Assembly: GCA_030750975.1 (NCBI GenBank)
Contig: JASMHC010000020.1
Location: forward strand, 1-60,029
Length of the DNA: 60,029 nt
DNA from: Paracoccaceae bacterium
Lineage (GTDB): Bacteria; Pseudomonadota; Alphaproteobacteria; Rhodobacterales; Rhodobacteraceae
Direction: 5' to 3'
Shown: piece after piece, positions 26,834 through 35,294 of the stretch
Numbering within the stretch: position 1 is the stretch's first letter
How the letters are laid out: the number at the start of each line of letters is the position of its first letter
The notes under the pieces: generated by a model
What the model saw: the letters and a program-made list of their open reading frames with translations, nothing else
The model's database searches: none
What the model was told of the DNA's origin: nothing
Translations under genes and position numbers: made by a program

Positions 26834-26854
26834 GCTGATCCGACAAGATATAAG

Positions 26855-26891
26855 GGCTTCCGAAGGCGACTTCGGGGGCCTTTTTCTTTTT
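26855..26891 (+). terminator. Rho-independent terminator after ftsH
   Basis: An 11-bp stem (26855-26865 with 26870-26880, two G-U pairs) and a GCGA tetraloop are followed by TTTTTCTTTTT. This is the strongest terminator in the window; it closes the tol-pal-tilS-ftsH transcript. Confidence 0.9.
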
Positions 26892-27092
26892 CAGGACTTT
26901 ATTGAGCTAAAGCCCCCTTGCGTCAAAGCTTTGGCCGAGAATACGAACGATTTAGATTTACTTGAGAGCCAAGTTGGTTTTGTAACGCGCACCTGATCAA
27001 CAGGATTCGCCACTTTGTTTTGCCTTAACAAAATGTCGAAACACTTTAGGCTCTGCCCGACACTATTTGTTATATTCATTTAGAGGACGATC

Positions 27093-28232
27093 ATGACCAT
27101 TTCTTCCCGTGCCCTGATGCCGGATTACCTTAGGCTATTTGCCCTGTTCGGTATCGTCGTTGTCAATGTTCTGGCCATCGCGTTCTCGTTTGAGAAAAGC
27201 CTTTTTGAACCAGCGGGCGAGACACTGGCGGATGCTGGCGCTGTCTGGATGGTTTACGGGATTGCCTTGATGAAATCCTACGGCTTGTTCTCGTTCATGT
27301 TCGGGGTCGGGCTGGGGTTCCTGATGCAAGCGTCCGAACGTAAAGGGCTGGTCTTTGGCAAGCTTTACCGAAACCGAATGATCGGGCTTTTGCTGCTCGG
27401 GCTTGCACATGGGTTTCTGTTTTTCCCCGGCGATATTCTTGTCACCTACGCGGTTTTTGGCGCGATCCTGTATTTTATGCGCAACTGGCCGGTGAAGCGG
27501 CTTGTCTGGGTGGGCGCAATAATTCTGGCCATCCAGATCGTGATTGTCGGGCCTGTAACGGGTTTGGGCATCGCATATTCCGAAAAATACGGCATCGAGG
27601 ACGAATTTCTGATGCTGGCGCAAGAACGAGCGGTTTTGACCGGTGGCACGTTCTGGGATGCGGTGGCCTTTCGAACGACGCTTTACCTGACCTATTTGCC
27701 GCTGATCCTGCTTGGGCAGGGCTTTGTTGTGCTGGGCTGGTTCTGTCTTGGACTGGCGGCTGTGAAAGCTGAGGCCATTGACGATGCGGAACACAGGGTC
27801 TGGCGGCGGGCCAGACGATACTTTCTTGTGCCCGGTGTCCTGGCCAGCCTGTTCGGCGCCTGGGCGTGGCAGTTCGGCGATCTGGCGACAGGGATGGCGA
27901 TCACAACCTCGGCCGCGCCGGTGGCGACCATCGCTTATCTGGGTGTGATCGCTGCGCTTTCGCGCCCGCCAGGGCCGTTCATGAAGAAGGCGCTGGCAGC
28001 CGGTGGCAATAGTCTGAGCATCTATCTGGGCCAGTCGATCATCCTATCGACCGTGTTTTCGGCCTATGGGCTTGGGTTATGGGACAGCCTTGGTCATGCC
28101 GAGGCAATCCTGCTGGCGATCCTTGTGACCGTTGCCCTGATGGGTGCCCTGTCGATCTGGCGGCGGTATTTCGCGGCCGGACCGTTTGAATGGGTCTTGC
28201 GGCGGCTCACCTATGCCGGGACAGGGCGCTAA
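27093..28232 (+). CDS. DUF418 family membrane protein
   Basis: A 379-residue polytopic membrane protein with about ten hydrophobic segments. The N-terminus (MPDYLRLFALFGIVVVNVLA) and the C-terminal region (NSLSIYLGQSIILSTVFSAYGLGLWDSLGHAEA) match the DUF418 family, which is related to acyltransferase-like membrane proteins but has no proven role. The ATG at 27093 has an AGAGGACG ribosome site. It is monocistronic, with the convergent cysteine synthase gene ending three bases away. Confidence 0.85.
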   Translation: MTISSRALMPDYLRLFALFGIVVVNVLAIAFSFEKSLFEPAGETLADAGAVWMVYGIALMKSYGLFSFMFGVGLGFLMQASERKGLVFGKLYRNRMIGLLLLGLAHGFLFFPGDILVTYAVFGAILYFMRNWPVKRLVWVGAIILAIQIVIVGPVTGLGIAYSEKYGIEDEFLMLAQERAVLTGGTFWDAVAFRTTLYLTYLPLILLGQGFVVLGWFCLGLAAVKAEAIDDAEHRVWRRARRYFLVPGVLASLFGAWAWQFGDLATGMAITTSAAPVATIAYLGVIAALSRPPGPFMKKALAAGGNSLSIYLGQSIILSTVFSAYGLGLWDSLGHAEAILLAILVTVALMGALSIWRRYFAAGPFEWVLRRLTYAGTGR

Positions 28233-28235
28233 AGC

Positions 28236-29309
28236 CTACCCCTCCATCTGCCCATAGGGAGTCGAAAGCGAAATCTCAACTTCCTCGTCCGTCATCCCCT
28301 CGGCGATGCCTTCAAACAGCGGCGTCGACAGATAGCGTTCACCGGTGTCGGGCAGCATGACGAGGATGTTCGCACCTTCCGGCGCGGTTTCCGCAACCTT
28401 CATCGCGGTGGCAAAGGTCGCCCCTGCCGAAATGCCGACAAAGATGCCCTCTTCTGCGGCCAGCCGTCGTGACCATGCGATGCCGTCGGGACCGGGGATC
28501 GGGATTAGGTCGTCGTAATAGCCGTTGTCGATGCTTTCCTGCAAAACATGGGGGATGAAGTCGGGCGTCCAGCCTTGGATGGGATGCGGGTTGAAATTTG
28601 GGTGGCCCTCGGTCGGCTGGTTCTGGGCGTTGCGGGTGTTGACATAGCCCGATCCCACAATCGCCGCGTTGGCGGGTTCGGTCAGGATGATCTTGGTTTC
28701 AGGGCTTTCGCGGCGCAGCACGCGGGCGACGCCCGTCACCGTGCCACCAGTGCCATAGCCGGTGACGAAATAGTCCAGCTTTTCCCCATCGAAATCGCCA
28801 AGAATTTCGCGGGCGGTGGTGGCCTCATGAATGTCGGCGTTGTCTGCCGTCTCGAATTGGCTGGCGAGGAACCAGCCGTTTTTCTCGGCCAGTTCCTTGG
28901 CTTTGGAATACATGCCGAAGCCTTTCAGCTCTTTCGGGGTCAGCACGACCTTAGCCCCGAAAATGCGCATCAGGCGGCGACGCTCGACCGAGAAGCTTTC
29001 GGCCATGGTCACAACCAGCGGATAGCCCTTGGCGGCGCAGACCATCGCCAGCCCGATACCGGTGTTGCCGGATGTCGCCTCGACAACCGTTTGGCCGGGT
29101 TTCAGGCGGCCATCGCGCTCAGCCGCTTCGATGATGTTCAGCGCCAGCCGGTCCTTGACCGAGCCGCCGGGGTTGAAGGCTTCGGATTTGACAAAGACGT
29201 TCACATGGGCGGGCGCGATCCGGTTGATGCGGATGGTGGGCGTGTCGCCGATCGTGTCTAGAATGCTGTCGTAGCGCTGGCCGCGGCCTTGGGTGGTTCT
29301 GATGGGCAT
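28236..29309 (-). CDS. cysK: Cysteine synthase A-type O-acetylserine sulfhydrylase
   Basis: This PLP enzyme makes cysteine from O-acetylserine and sulfide. The 357-residue protein has the PLP lysine motif NPGGSVKDR (about 46-54), the substrate loop TSGNTGIGLA (about 79-88) and the phosphate loop TGYGTGGTVTG (about 185-195). It is longer than typical CysK (about 310-325), mainly through an insertion around VNTRNAQNQPTEGHPNFNP (about 235-255) and an extended C-terminus. A cystathionine beta-synthase-like or O-phosphoserine variant cannot be excluded. The ATG at 29309 has a GAGGAC ribosome site. Confidence 0.87.
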   Translation of the reverse strand: MPIRTTQGRGQRYDSILDTIGDTPTIRINRIAPAHVNVFVKSEAFNPGGSVKDRLALNIIEAAERDGRLKPGQTVVEATSGNTGIGLAMVCAAKGYPLVVTMAESFSVERRRLMRIFGAKVVLTPKELKGFGMYSKAKELAEKNGWFLASQFETADNADIHEATTAREILGDFDGEKLDYFVTGYGTGGTVTGVARVLRRESPETKIILTEPANAAIVGSGYVNTRNAQNQPTEGHPNFNPHPIQGWTPDFIPHVLQESIDNGYYDDLIPIPGPDGIAWSRRLAAEEGIFVGISAGATFATAMKVAETAPEGANILVMLPDTGERYLSTPLFEGIAEGMTDEEVEISLSTPYGQMEG

Positions 29310-29868
29310 GATGTCCTCGTTAGGGGTTGGGGCCAATCGGGGTGGCCGATTGTGATGTCTCGCTGAAAGATCGGTATGATTGTTCCGTTTTTTCAAGACG
29401 TTTCATAGGGAAAAAGGAAATCATTCCTGAATGCCAGCCCCGGACCCAACCGATTTCTGCGCAATCGGCACATGGCTGGGCAATATCCCGCCCAAAACCG
29501 CGCGGATCGCCGCCGAATGCGGGATGGCGTGTCGGTCCTCGGGGCCGCCCCAATGCTTGCTTCGTCGTTGAAAGGAGCGAAGAATTCCGCCATGTGCTGC
29601 CGGTTTCCCGCTTGCAGGCCGCGCAAGGTCAGCTTAGGGCGGCTGCGTGTACGTGACCGGCGACTATGGGCAATGGCAACCAATCAATAGGATATTCCTA
29701 TCGTTTTATATGAGCTTTGATAGAAGATTTAGTTTCCTATTGGCGCGGGTTTGTCCCTTATACAGACGGTTCCGGCGCGGGAAATGTCGGATTCCGTCCT
29801 AACAAAATGCCGCAGTTTCCATATCAAGCATTAAGAGAGCCCCATTACCCGCGAACAGGATTTTCGCC
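29310..29868. other. Long divergent region between cysK and fhs; no firm gene
   Basis: No convincing gene is present in this 559-bp region. Frames of 70-110 codons exist on both strands between 29327 and 29690, but they are Arg/Pro/Ser-rich, lack ribosome sites and overlap each other, so they are probably chance or decayed frames. The right part (29680-29868) is A/T-richer and holds two ATAGGA-type dyads (annotated separately) and presumably the fhs promoter. Confidence 0.5.
29687..29740 (+). promoter_or_regulatory. ATAGGA-type dyads upstream of fhs
   Basis: ATAGGA (29687-29692) and TCCTAT (29696-29701) form a perfect dyad around TAT. A second, imperfect one (ATAGAA near 29720, TTCCTAT at 29734-29740) lies about 33 bp downstream. 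Two dyads spaced in this way upstream of a gene are typical of LysR-type regulators. The regulator is not in this window. Confidence 0.4.
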
Positions 29869-31545
29869 ATGAGCTATAAGACCGATATTGAAATTGCCCG
29901 CGAGGCGCAGAAGAAGCCGATTCAGGAAATTGGTGACAAGATTGGCATCCCTTACGAGCATCTGCTGCCCTTTGGGCATGACAAGGCCAAGGTCAGCCAG
30001 GAGTTCATCAACTCGGTTCAGGATCGCGAGGACGGCAAGCTGATCCTCGTGACCGCGATCAACCCGACCCCGGCGGGCGAAGGCAAGACCACCACCACGG
30101 TGGGCCTGGGCGACGGGCTGAACGCGATTGGCAAGAATGCGATGATTTGTATCCGCGAAGCCTCGCTCGGGCCGAACTTTGGCATGAAGGGCGGTGCCGC
30201 GGGGGGCGGGTACGCTCAGGTTGTTCCGATGGAAGAGATGAACCTTCACTTCACCGGCGATTTCCATGCGATCACCAGCGCCCATAACCTTCTGGCGGCG
30301 ATGATCGACAACCATATCTATTGGGGCAACTCGCTTGAGATCGACGAGCGCCGCATCACCTGGCGCCGTGTCATGGACATGAACGACCGCGCCTTGCGCG
30401 ATAATGTTGTGGGTCTGGGCGGCGTGTCGAACGGATTTGCCCGTCAGACCGGATTTGACATCACCGTGGCGTCCGAAGTCATGGCGATCCTCTGCCTTGC
30501 GAAAGACCTTGACGATCTGCGCAAGCGTCTGGGCGATATGATCGTCGCCTACCGGCGTGACCGCAGCCCGATCTATGCACGCGATATTCAGGCGGATGGG
30601 GCAATGACGGTGTTGCTGAAAGACGCGATGCAGCCGAACCTTGTGCAGACGCTCGAAAACAACCCGGCCTTTGTGCATGGTGGTCCGTTTGCCAATATCG
30701 CGCATGGCTGCAACTCGGTCACGGCAACCACCACCGCGCTGAAACTGGCGGATTACGTTGTCACCGAAGCCGGATTTGGCGCCGATCTGGGGGCCGAGAA
30801 ATTCATGAACATCAAATGCCGCAAGGCCGGTCTGGCACCGGATTGCGTGGTTCTGGTGGCCACCGTGCGGGCGATGAAGATGAATGGCGGTGTGGCCAAG
30901 GCCGATCTGGGCGAAGAAAATATCGCCGCCGTGGCCGAGGGCTGCCCGAACCTTGCCCGCCATATTGGCAACCTCAAGCAGTTCGGCGTTCCGGTGGTCG
31001 TGGCGATCAACCATTTTGTCACCGATACCGATGCCGAAGTTCAGGTGATCAAGGACAGCGCCGCGGCCGAAGGCGCGGAAGCGATTGTCTGCAAGCACTG
31101 GGCGCATGGATCGGAAGGTACAATTGATCTGGCCACCCGCGTGGCCGAGATTGCCGATGCCGGCGTCAGCCAGTTCTCGCCGCTTTATCGCGACGATATG
31201 GGCCTGTTCGAGAAAATCTCGACCATCGCGACCCGCATCTATCGCGCGGACGAGGTGATTGCCGACAATAAAATCCGCGATCAGCTGCGCCAGTGGGAAG
31301 ATGCGGGCTATGGCCATTTGCCGGTTTGTATGGCGAAGACCCAGTATTCCTTTTCGACCGATCCGACTTTGCGCGGGGCACCGACCGGCCATTCGGTGCC
31401 GATCCGCGAAGTGCGGCTAAGCGCCGGCGCCGGGTTTATCGTGGTGATCTGCGGCGAGATCATGACCATGCCCGGCCTGCCGCGCAAACCGGCGGCGGAA
31501 TCGATCTTTATCAATGACGAAGGTGTGGTTGAAGGTCTGTTCTAA
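29869..31545 (+). CDS. fhs: Formate--tetrahydrofolate ligase
   Basis: Fhs joins formate to tetrahydrofolate with ATP to give 10-formyl-THF, feeding purine and one-carbon metabolism, or running in reverse during oxidation of methyl groups. The 558-residue protein has the ATP-binding [19 protein letters not shown] segment (about 64-82), the [20 protein letters not shown] signature (about 95-116), and [17 protein letters not shown]. Full length for the family. ACAGGA precedes the ATG. Followed by folD on the same strand, the usual pairing for a formyl-THF/methylene-THF module. Confidence 0.96.
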   Translation: MSYKTDIEIAREAQKKPIQEIGDKIGIPYEHLLPFGHDKAKVSQEFINSVQDREDGKLILVTAINPTPAGEGKTTTTVGLGDGLNAIGKNAMICIREASLGPNFGMKGGAAGGGYAQVVPMEEMNLHFTGDFHAITSAHNLLAAMIDNHIYWGNSLEIDERRITWRRVMDMNDRALRDNVVGLGGVSNGFARQTGFDITVASEVMAILCLAKDLDDLRKRLGDMIVAYRRDRSPIYARDIQADGAMTVLLKDAMQPNLVQTLENNPAFVHGGPFANIAHGCNSVTATTTALKLADYVVTEAGFGADLGAEKFMNIKCRKAGLAPDCVVLVATVRAMKMNGGVAKADLGEENIAAVAEGCPNLARHIGNLKQFGVPVVVAINHFVTDTDAEVQVIKDSAAAEGAEAIVCKHWAHGSEGTIDLATRVAEIADAGVSQFSPLYRDDMGLFEKISTIATRIYRADEVIADNKIRDQLRQWEDAGYGHLPVCMAKTQYSFSTDPTLRGAPTGHSVPIREVRLSAGAGFIVVICGEIMTMPGLPRKPAAESIFINDEGVVEGLF

Positions 31546-31551
31546 GTGAAT

Positions 31552-31590
31552 GGCAGGGGGTGGGCATCAAGCCTGCCCCCCTTTGCTTTG
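31552..31590 (+). terminator. Possible terminator after fhs
   Basis: GGCAGG (31552-31557) can pair with CCTGCC (31572-31577); an alternative stem is GGGCA/TGCCC inside it. A T-containing run (TTTGCTTTGC) follows. The two mutually exclusive pairings are unusual; the terminator is weak and folD may still be cotranscribed. Confidence 0.4.
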
Positions 31591-31701
31591 CTCGTCCCGT
31601 TGCGGGCGGGCGTATATTGGGAAAGATGAAGGGGCGGTTGCGTCCCTTTTGCAGATGCAGCAATAGGGCTGTGATGGATCAAGGTGACAAAGGGCAGCGA
31701 T

Positions 31702-32604
31702 ATGGCGGCGGATATTATCGACGGTAAGGCTTTTGCAGCAAGCGTGCGCGAAAAGGTTGCGGGCCATGTGGCGCGTCTGAAGGAAGAAAACGGCATCACC
31801 CCCGGCTTGGCGGTTGTGCTGGTCGGCGAAGACCCGGCGTCGCAGGTATATGTGCGCTCGAAGGGCAAGCAGACGGTTGAGGTCGGCATGAACTCATACG
31901 AGCACAAGCTGGATGCAGAGACTTCGGAAGAGGATTTGCTGGCGCTGATCGACAAGCTGAACAATGATCCGGCGGTGCATGGCATTCTGGTGCAGCTTCC
32001 CTTGCCCGGTCATCTGAACGAGGATCTGGTGATCAACGCGATTGATCCGGCCAAGGACGTGGACGGCTTCCATATTTCCAATGTGGGTCTGCTGGGCACC
32101 GGTCAGAAGTCGATGGTGCCGTGTACGCCTCTGGGCTGTCTGATGATGCTGCGCGATTACCACGGCAGCCTGTCGGGGATGAGCGCGGTGGTCGTGGGCC
32201 GGTCGAATATCGTCGGCAAGCCGATGGCGAACCTGCTGCTGAAAGACAGCTGCACCGTGACCATCGCCCATAGCCGCACGAAGGACATTGAAAAAGTCGT
32301 CGGTGCTGCGGACATCGTTGTGGCGGCGGTTGGCCGGCCCGAGATGGTGACAGGTGACTGGATCAAACCCGGAGCAACCGTGATCGACGTGGGCATCAAC
32401 CGCATCGACGCGCCTGAAAAGGGCGAGGGCAAGACCCGTCTGGTGGGCGACGTGCATTTCGAAAGCGCCGCCGCGGTGGCGGGGGCGATCACCCCGGTGC
32501 CGGGCGGGGTGGGTCCGATGACCATCGCCTGCCTGCTGGCCAACACGCTGACCGCCTGTTGCCGCGCCAACGGGCTGAGCGAGCCGGAAGGGCTGACGGC
32601 ATAA
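31702..32604 (+). CDS. folD: Methylenetetrahydrofolate dehydrogenase / methenyl-THF cyclohydrolase
   Basis: FolD interconverts methylene-, methenyl- and 10-formyl-THF with NADP+. The 300-residue protein has the family motifs [16 protein letters not shown] (with the catalytic Lys), [15 protein letters not shown] and the Rossmann segment [17 protein letters not shown]. The C-terminal end [12 protein letters not shown] is diagnostic. The ATG at 31702 was chosen over an upstream GTG. Together with fhs it forms a one-carbon pair. Confidence 0.95.
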   Translation: MAADIIDGKAFAASVREKVAGHVARLKEENGITPGLAVVLVGEDPASQVYVRSKGKQTVEVGMNSYEHKLDAETSEEDLLALIDKLNNDPAVHGILVQLPLPGHLNEDLVINAIDPAKDVDGFHISNVGLLGTGQKSMVPCTPLGCLMMLRDYHGSLSGMSAVVVGRSNIVGKPMANLLLKDSCTVTIAHSRTKDIEKVVGAADIVVAAVGRPEMVTGDWIKPGATVIDVGINRIDAPEKGEGKTRLVGDVHFESAAAVAGAITPVPGGVGPMTIACLLANTLTACCRANGLSEPEGLTA

Positions 32605-32681
32605 GGCAATTGTGATTCAAAAGGGCTTGACCCTGCCTGTCCCCTTCCGTTGACTGACATGGCGCAACGGGAGGGTTTTTC

Positions 32682-33314
32682 ATGGCCAGAAACAAACGCT
32701 ACGAAGGTGAGAACATCACCGTAATTTTTGATCTGCAAAGATGCGTGCATGCGCGGAAATGCTGGCTGACCCTGCCCGAGGTTTTTGACCCGTCGCGCCG
32801 CCCGTGGGTGTTGCCTGATGCCGCGCCTGCCGAGGAAGTTGCCGCGATGGTGCGGACCTGCCCGTCGGGGGCGTTGCAGTTCGAACGCAAGGATGACGGT
32901 CTGGACGAGGTGCCGAGCGGCACCAATATCGCGCAGATCACCGAGAACGGGCCGATCGTGTTGAAAGGCGACATCAGGTTCGGGGATGAACGGATGCCGC
33001 GGGCCACCTTGTGCCGCTGCGGATTGTCGAAGAACAAACCGTTTTGTGACAACTCTCACGCCGAGGGCGGGTTTGCCTCGACCGGCGAATGTGCGGCGAC
33101 GGATAAGGACACTGCCGAGGGCAATGGCGGTCCGGTGGAGATCACCGAAAATGCCAATGGCTCGGTCAAGCTGGCGGGCAATCTTGAGGTCATCAACGGC
33201 TCGGGCAAGCGGATCGCCCGCACCAATGCGGCGCGGCTTTGCCGCTGCGGTCACTCAAAGAAGAAGCCGTTTTGCGACGGATCGCACAAGGCGGCCGGTT
33301 TCACGACCGAATAG
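32682..33314 (+). CDS. Iron-sulfur protein with an N-terminal ferredoxin-like domain and two CDGSH domains
   Basis: A 210-residue three-part protein. Residues 1-70 resemble the divergent single-cluster ferredoxin domain (Fer4_19 type) with Cys21, Cys27 and Cys60 (CPSGAL). Two CDGSH (mitoNEET-type) domains follow, each with the 3Cys-1His set for a [2Fe-2S] cluster: Cys111, Cys113, Cys122, His126 (CRCGLSKNKPFCDNSH), and Cys187, Cys189, Cys198, His202 (CRCGHSKKKPFCDGSH). A redox or cluster-transfer role is likely but unproven. A GGGAGGG ribosome site precedes the ATG. The 3' end overlaps the opposite-strand thioesterase gene by 14 bp. Confidence 0.88.
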   Translation: MARNKRYEGENITVIFDLQRCVHARKCWLTLPEVFDPSRRPWVLPDAAPAEEVAAMVRTCPSGALQFERKDDGLDEVPSGTNIAQITENGPIVLKGDIRFGDERMPRATLCRCGLSKNKPFCDNSHAEGGFASTGECAATDKDTAEGNGGPVEITENANGSVKLAGNLEVINGSGKRIARTNAARLCRCGHSKKKPFCDGSHKAAGFTTE

Positions 33315-33714
33315 CCACCGGCACCATCGTGCCCTGCAACAGGGCGATCGGGGTGATCTTGTCGCCCTCAATCGCGTCAACCTCGGCCTGAACGACCATC
33401 AGGCGGCCGCCGGGTTTGATCACCTTGCCGGTCGCGCGCAGCAGATCGCCCTTGGCGGGCGCCAGTAGGTTGATCTTCATTTCGGCTGTCAGAACTTCGC
33501 TTTCTTCGGGCATCAGCGTAAGAGCGGCATATCCGGCGGCGCTGTCTCCGATTGCAAAGGTCAGGCCGGCATGGCCAAACCCGTGTTGCTGGGTGCTGCC
33601 GGGCAGGATGGGCGCGGTGATGACAACGCAACCGGGCGAGACCGAATAAAGCCTGGCCCCCAGGGTGTGCATCATGGTCTGAGCGTTGAAACTGCGTTCG
33701 ATACGATCCGTCAT
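33301..33714 (-). CDS. PaaI-like hotdog-fold thioesterase
   Basis: A 137-residue protein of the PaaI/YdiI hotdog group. Around residues 34-50 it has the family segment PGSTQQHGFGHAGLTFAIGDSAAGYAAL, in which HGFGHAG is the usual active-site region near the helix, followed by the beta strands ending in MKINLLAPAKG. Such enzymes hydrolyse acyl- or aryl-CoA thioesters; the substrate is unknown. The ATG at 33714 gives a normal length; longer frames are unsupported. It is divergent from the LytTR gene and overlaps the CDGSH gene tail to tail. Confidence 0.8.
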   Translation of the reverse strand: MTDRIERSFNAQTMMHTLGARLYSVSPGCVVITAPILPGSTQQHGFGHAGLTFAIGDSAAGYAALTLMPEESEVLTAEMKINLLAPAKGDLLRATGKVIKPGGRLMVVQAEVDAIEGDKITPIALLQGTMVPVAIRS

Positions 33715-33825
33715 GCGGCCAGCGTAATTGGCCCTCACGCGGCTGTGAACAGCGAATTCCAATTGTTGCGGGATACGTGGCGTAACGGCTATAACGGTGT
33801 GACGTGTGAAAATCCGGGGCAGGCA

Positions 33826-34644
33826 TTGCAGGACGTTATTGCAAATTGGCGCAGAACCGTGACCGATCCGGTGACGTCGGTGATCCTGATAGCGTCGATT
33901 CTTCTGACTGGTATTTCCGGCCCGTTTGGCACCCATGGGGCACTAAGCCTGTCGATGCGCTTTGTCTTTTGGGGGGGCGCATTGGTGTCGGCGCTTGTGC
34001 TGGGGGCCTTCATCTTTTTCCTGTTCCATCTGAAAATCCTGAACGGCCGTAAGGTAGAGGCCGAGATTGCAAGCACATCGGCATTTATCATCCTGTTCGG
34101 TGGATTGATGCTGGGATGGATGCTGCTGTTTGCGAATTTCGCCCATGACACAGCCTATCAGGTCGTCTGGTGGCAGGTTCTATTCGAGGTGGCGGTAATC
34201 ACGCTGACCCTGATGGCGATCCGCATATTCGTGGTCCGCACGGTCCTGGAAAAAGCCGGGGCGTCTGATGCTAAGCTCGAAGGCGGGGCCGTCGTGCCGC
34301 TGGCGACGGGCTTTGTGCCCCGGTTGATGCGGCGGTTGCCCGAGGGCGAGAAATCTCCGATCCTTTGGCTGACATCCGAGAATCATTTCGTGGAAATCCA
34401 CACGAAAAAGGGAAGCGTTCGTGTCCGGATGCGTTTGACCGATGCAATTGGTGAAATGGAAGGGGTTGAAGGGTCCTGTGTGCACCGATCCCATTGGGTG
34501 GCCTATTCGGCCATTCAAAGCGGCCGCAAGGTTGGCGGCTATTGGCGGCTGACCCTGATCAACGGGGAAACCGTGCCGGTCAGCCGGAAATATCAGCCCT
34601 TGCTGGAAGAGGCCGGGATCCTTTCGCGCCTGGCCATCGCATGA
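33826..34644 (+). CDS. Membrane-anchored LytTR DNA-binding regulator
   Basis: A protein of about 272 residues with four membrane segments in its N-terminal two thirds, near residues 12-28 (SVILIASILLTG), 40-65, 80-100 and 110-135. The C-terminal LytTR domain (about 182-265) is marked by ILWLTSENHFVEIHTKKG, VHRSHWV and VPVSRKYQP. LytTR domains bind DNA through beta strands. Here the membrane part suggests signal sensing at the envelope; the target genes are unknown. The start is uncertain: no ATG lies near the domain boundary. TTG 33826 with GGGGCAGG upstream is the best choice, with GTG 33799 or TTG 33763 as alternatives. The last 52 bases overlap pdeM on the opposite strand. Confidence 0.75.
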   Translation: MQDVIANWRRTVTDPVTSVILIASILLTGISGPFGTHGALSLSMRFVFWGGALVSALVLGAFIFFLFHLKILNGRKVEAEIASTSAFIILFGGLMLGWMLLFANFAHDTAYQVVWWQVLFEVAVITLTLMAIRIFVVRTVLEKAGASDAKLEGGAVVPLATGFVPRLMRRLPEGEKSPILWLTSENHFVEIHTKKGSVRVRMRLTDAIGEMEGVEGSCVHRSHWVAYSAIQSGRKVGGYWRLTLINGETVPVSRKYQPLLEEAGILSRLAIA

Positions 34645-35294
34645 GATTGCACCAGACGGGGTTTATCCCCAGTCAGGATGACAGACGGACGGTCAAACAA
34701 CCCGTTCAGCGGCGACCGGCCTAGCGACATGCCGCCTGTATAGGTGCCGAACGCGGGCAGGATCAGGCGATTGTCATCAAACACAAGCGCAGGCCGGGTT
34801 ATGCCCCGTCCCCGCCCCGATACGGTGATTTTCGGGTGATAATGGCCCGAGATTTCCCCGCTCGCGTCAGGTTCGGCGATATGGCGGAAGACCAGCGCAT
34901 CGACGCGGTGTTCCGCCTTGTGCGCCCCGCCAAGATCCAGCGGTGCGGGATCGTGGTTGCCTTCGATCCAGATCCAGTGTCGGCCTGCCTGAAGGCGGGT
35001 GATCCATTCGGTCTCGGTATTTGTCAGGGATTGCCGGGCGTCCATGTCATCGAAACTGTCGCCCAGGCAGATGACGGTTCGCGGGGCCAGGGCGGCGATG
35101 TGGGCCTCCAACCTGGCCAATGTATCGGTGTTTTCATAAGGCGGGATGATCTGGCCACCTGTACGGGCGATACGCTCGGTGCGGCCCAGATGCAGGTCCG
35201 AGACACAAAGCAGCGACTGCGTGGGCCAGAACAGGGCACCGCTGCCAAGGGCAGTCAGGGTTTCGGACCGGAAGGTGAAAGACAGGCCGCTCAT
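34593..35294 (-). CDS. pdeM: Ligase-associated DNA damage response endonuclease PdeM
   Basis: A 233-residue calcineurin-like metallophosphoesterase with the full metal-binding set: SDLHLGR (about 32), LGDSFDD (about 77), EGNHD (about 110) and SGHYHP (about 149). PdeM belongs to a repair module with an ATP-dependent ligase, an Lhr-type helicase and a metallo-beta-lactamase-fold exonuclease. Its start overlaps the helicase stop by 4 bp (ATGA), so the pair is coupled. The 3' end overlaps the LytTR gene by 52 bp. Confidence 0.87.
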   Translation of the reverse strand: MSGLSFTFRSETLTALGSGALFWPTQSLLCVSDLHLGRTERIARTGGQIIPPYENTDTLARLEAHIAALAPRTVICLGDSFDDMDARQSLTNTETEWITRLQAGRHWIWIEGNHDPAPLDLGGAHKAEHRVDALVFRHIAEPDASGEISGHYHPKITVSGRGRGITRPALVFDDNRLILPAFGTYTGGMSLGRSPLNGLFDRPSVILTGDKPRLVQSHAMARRERIPASSSKG

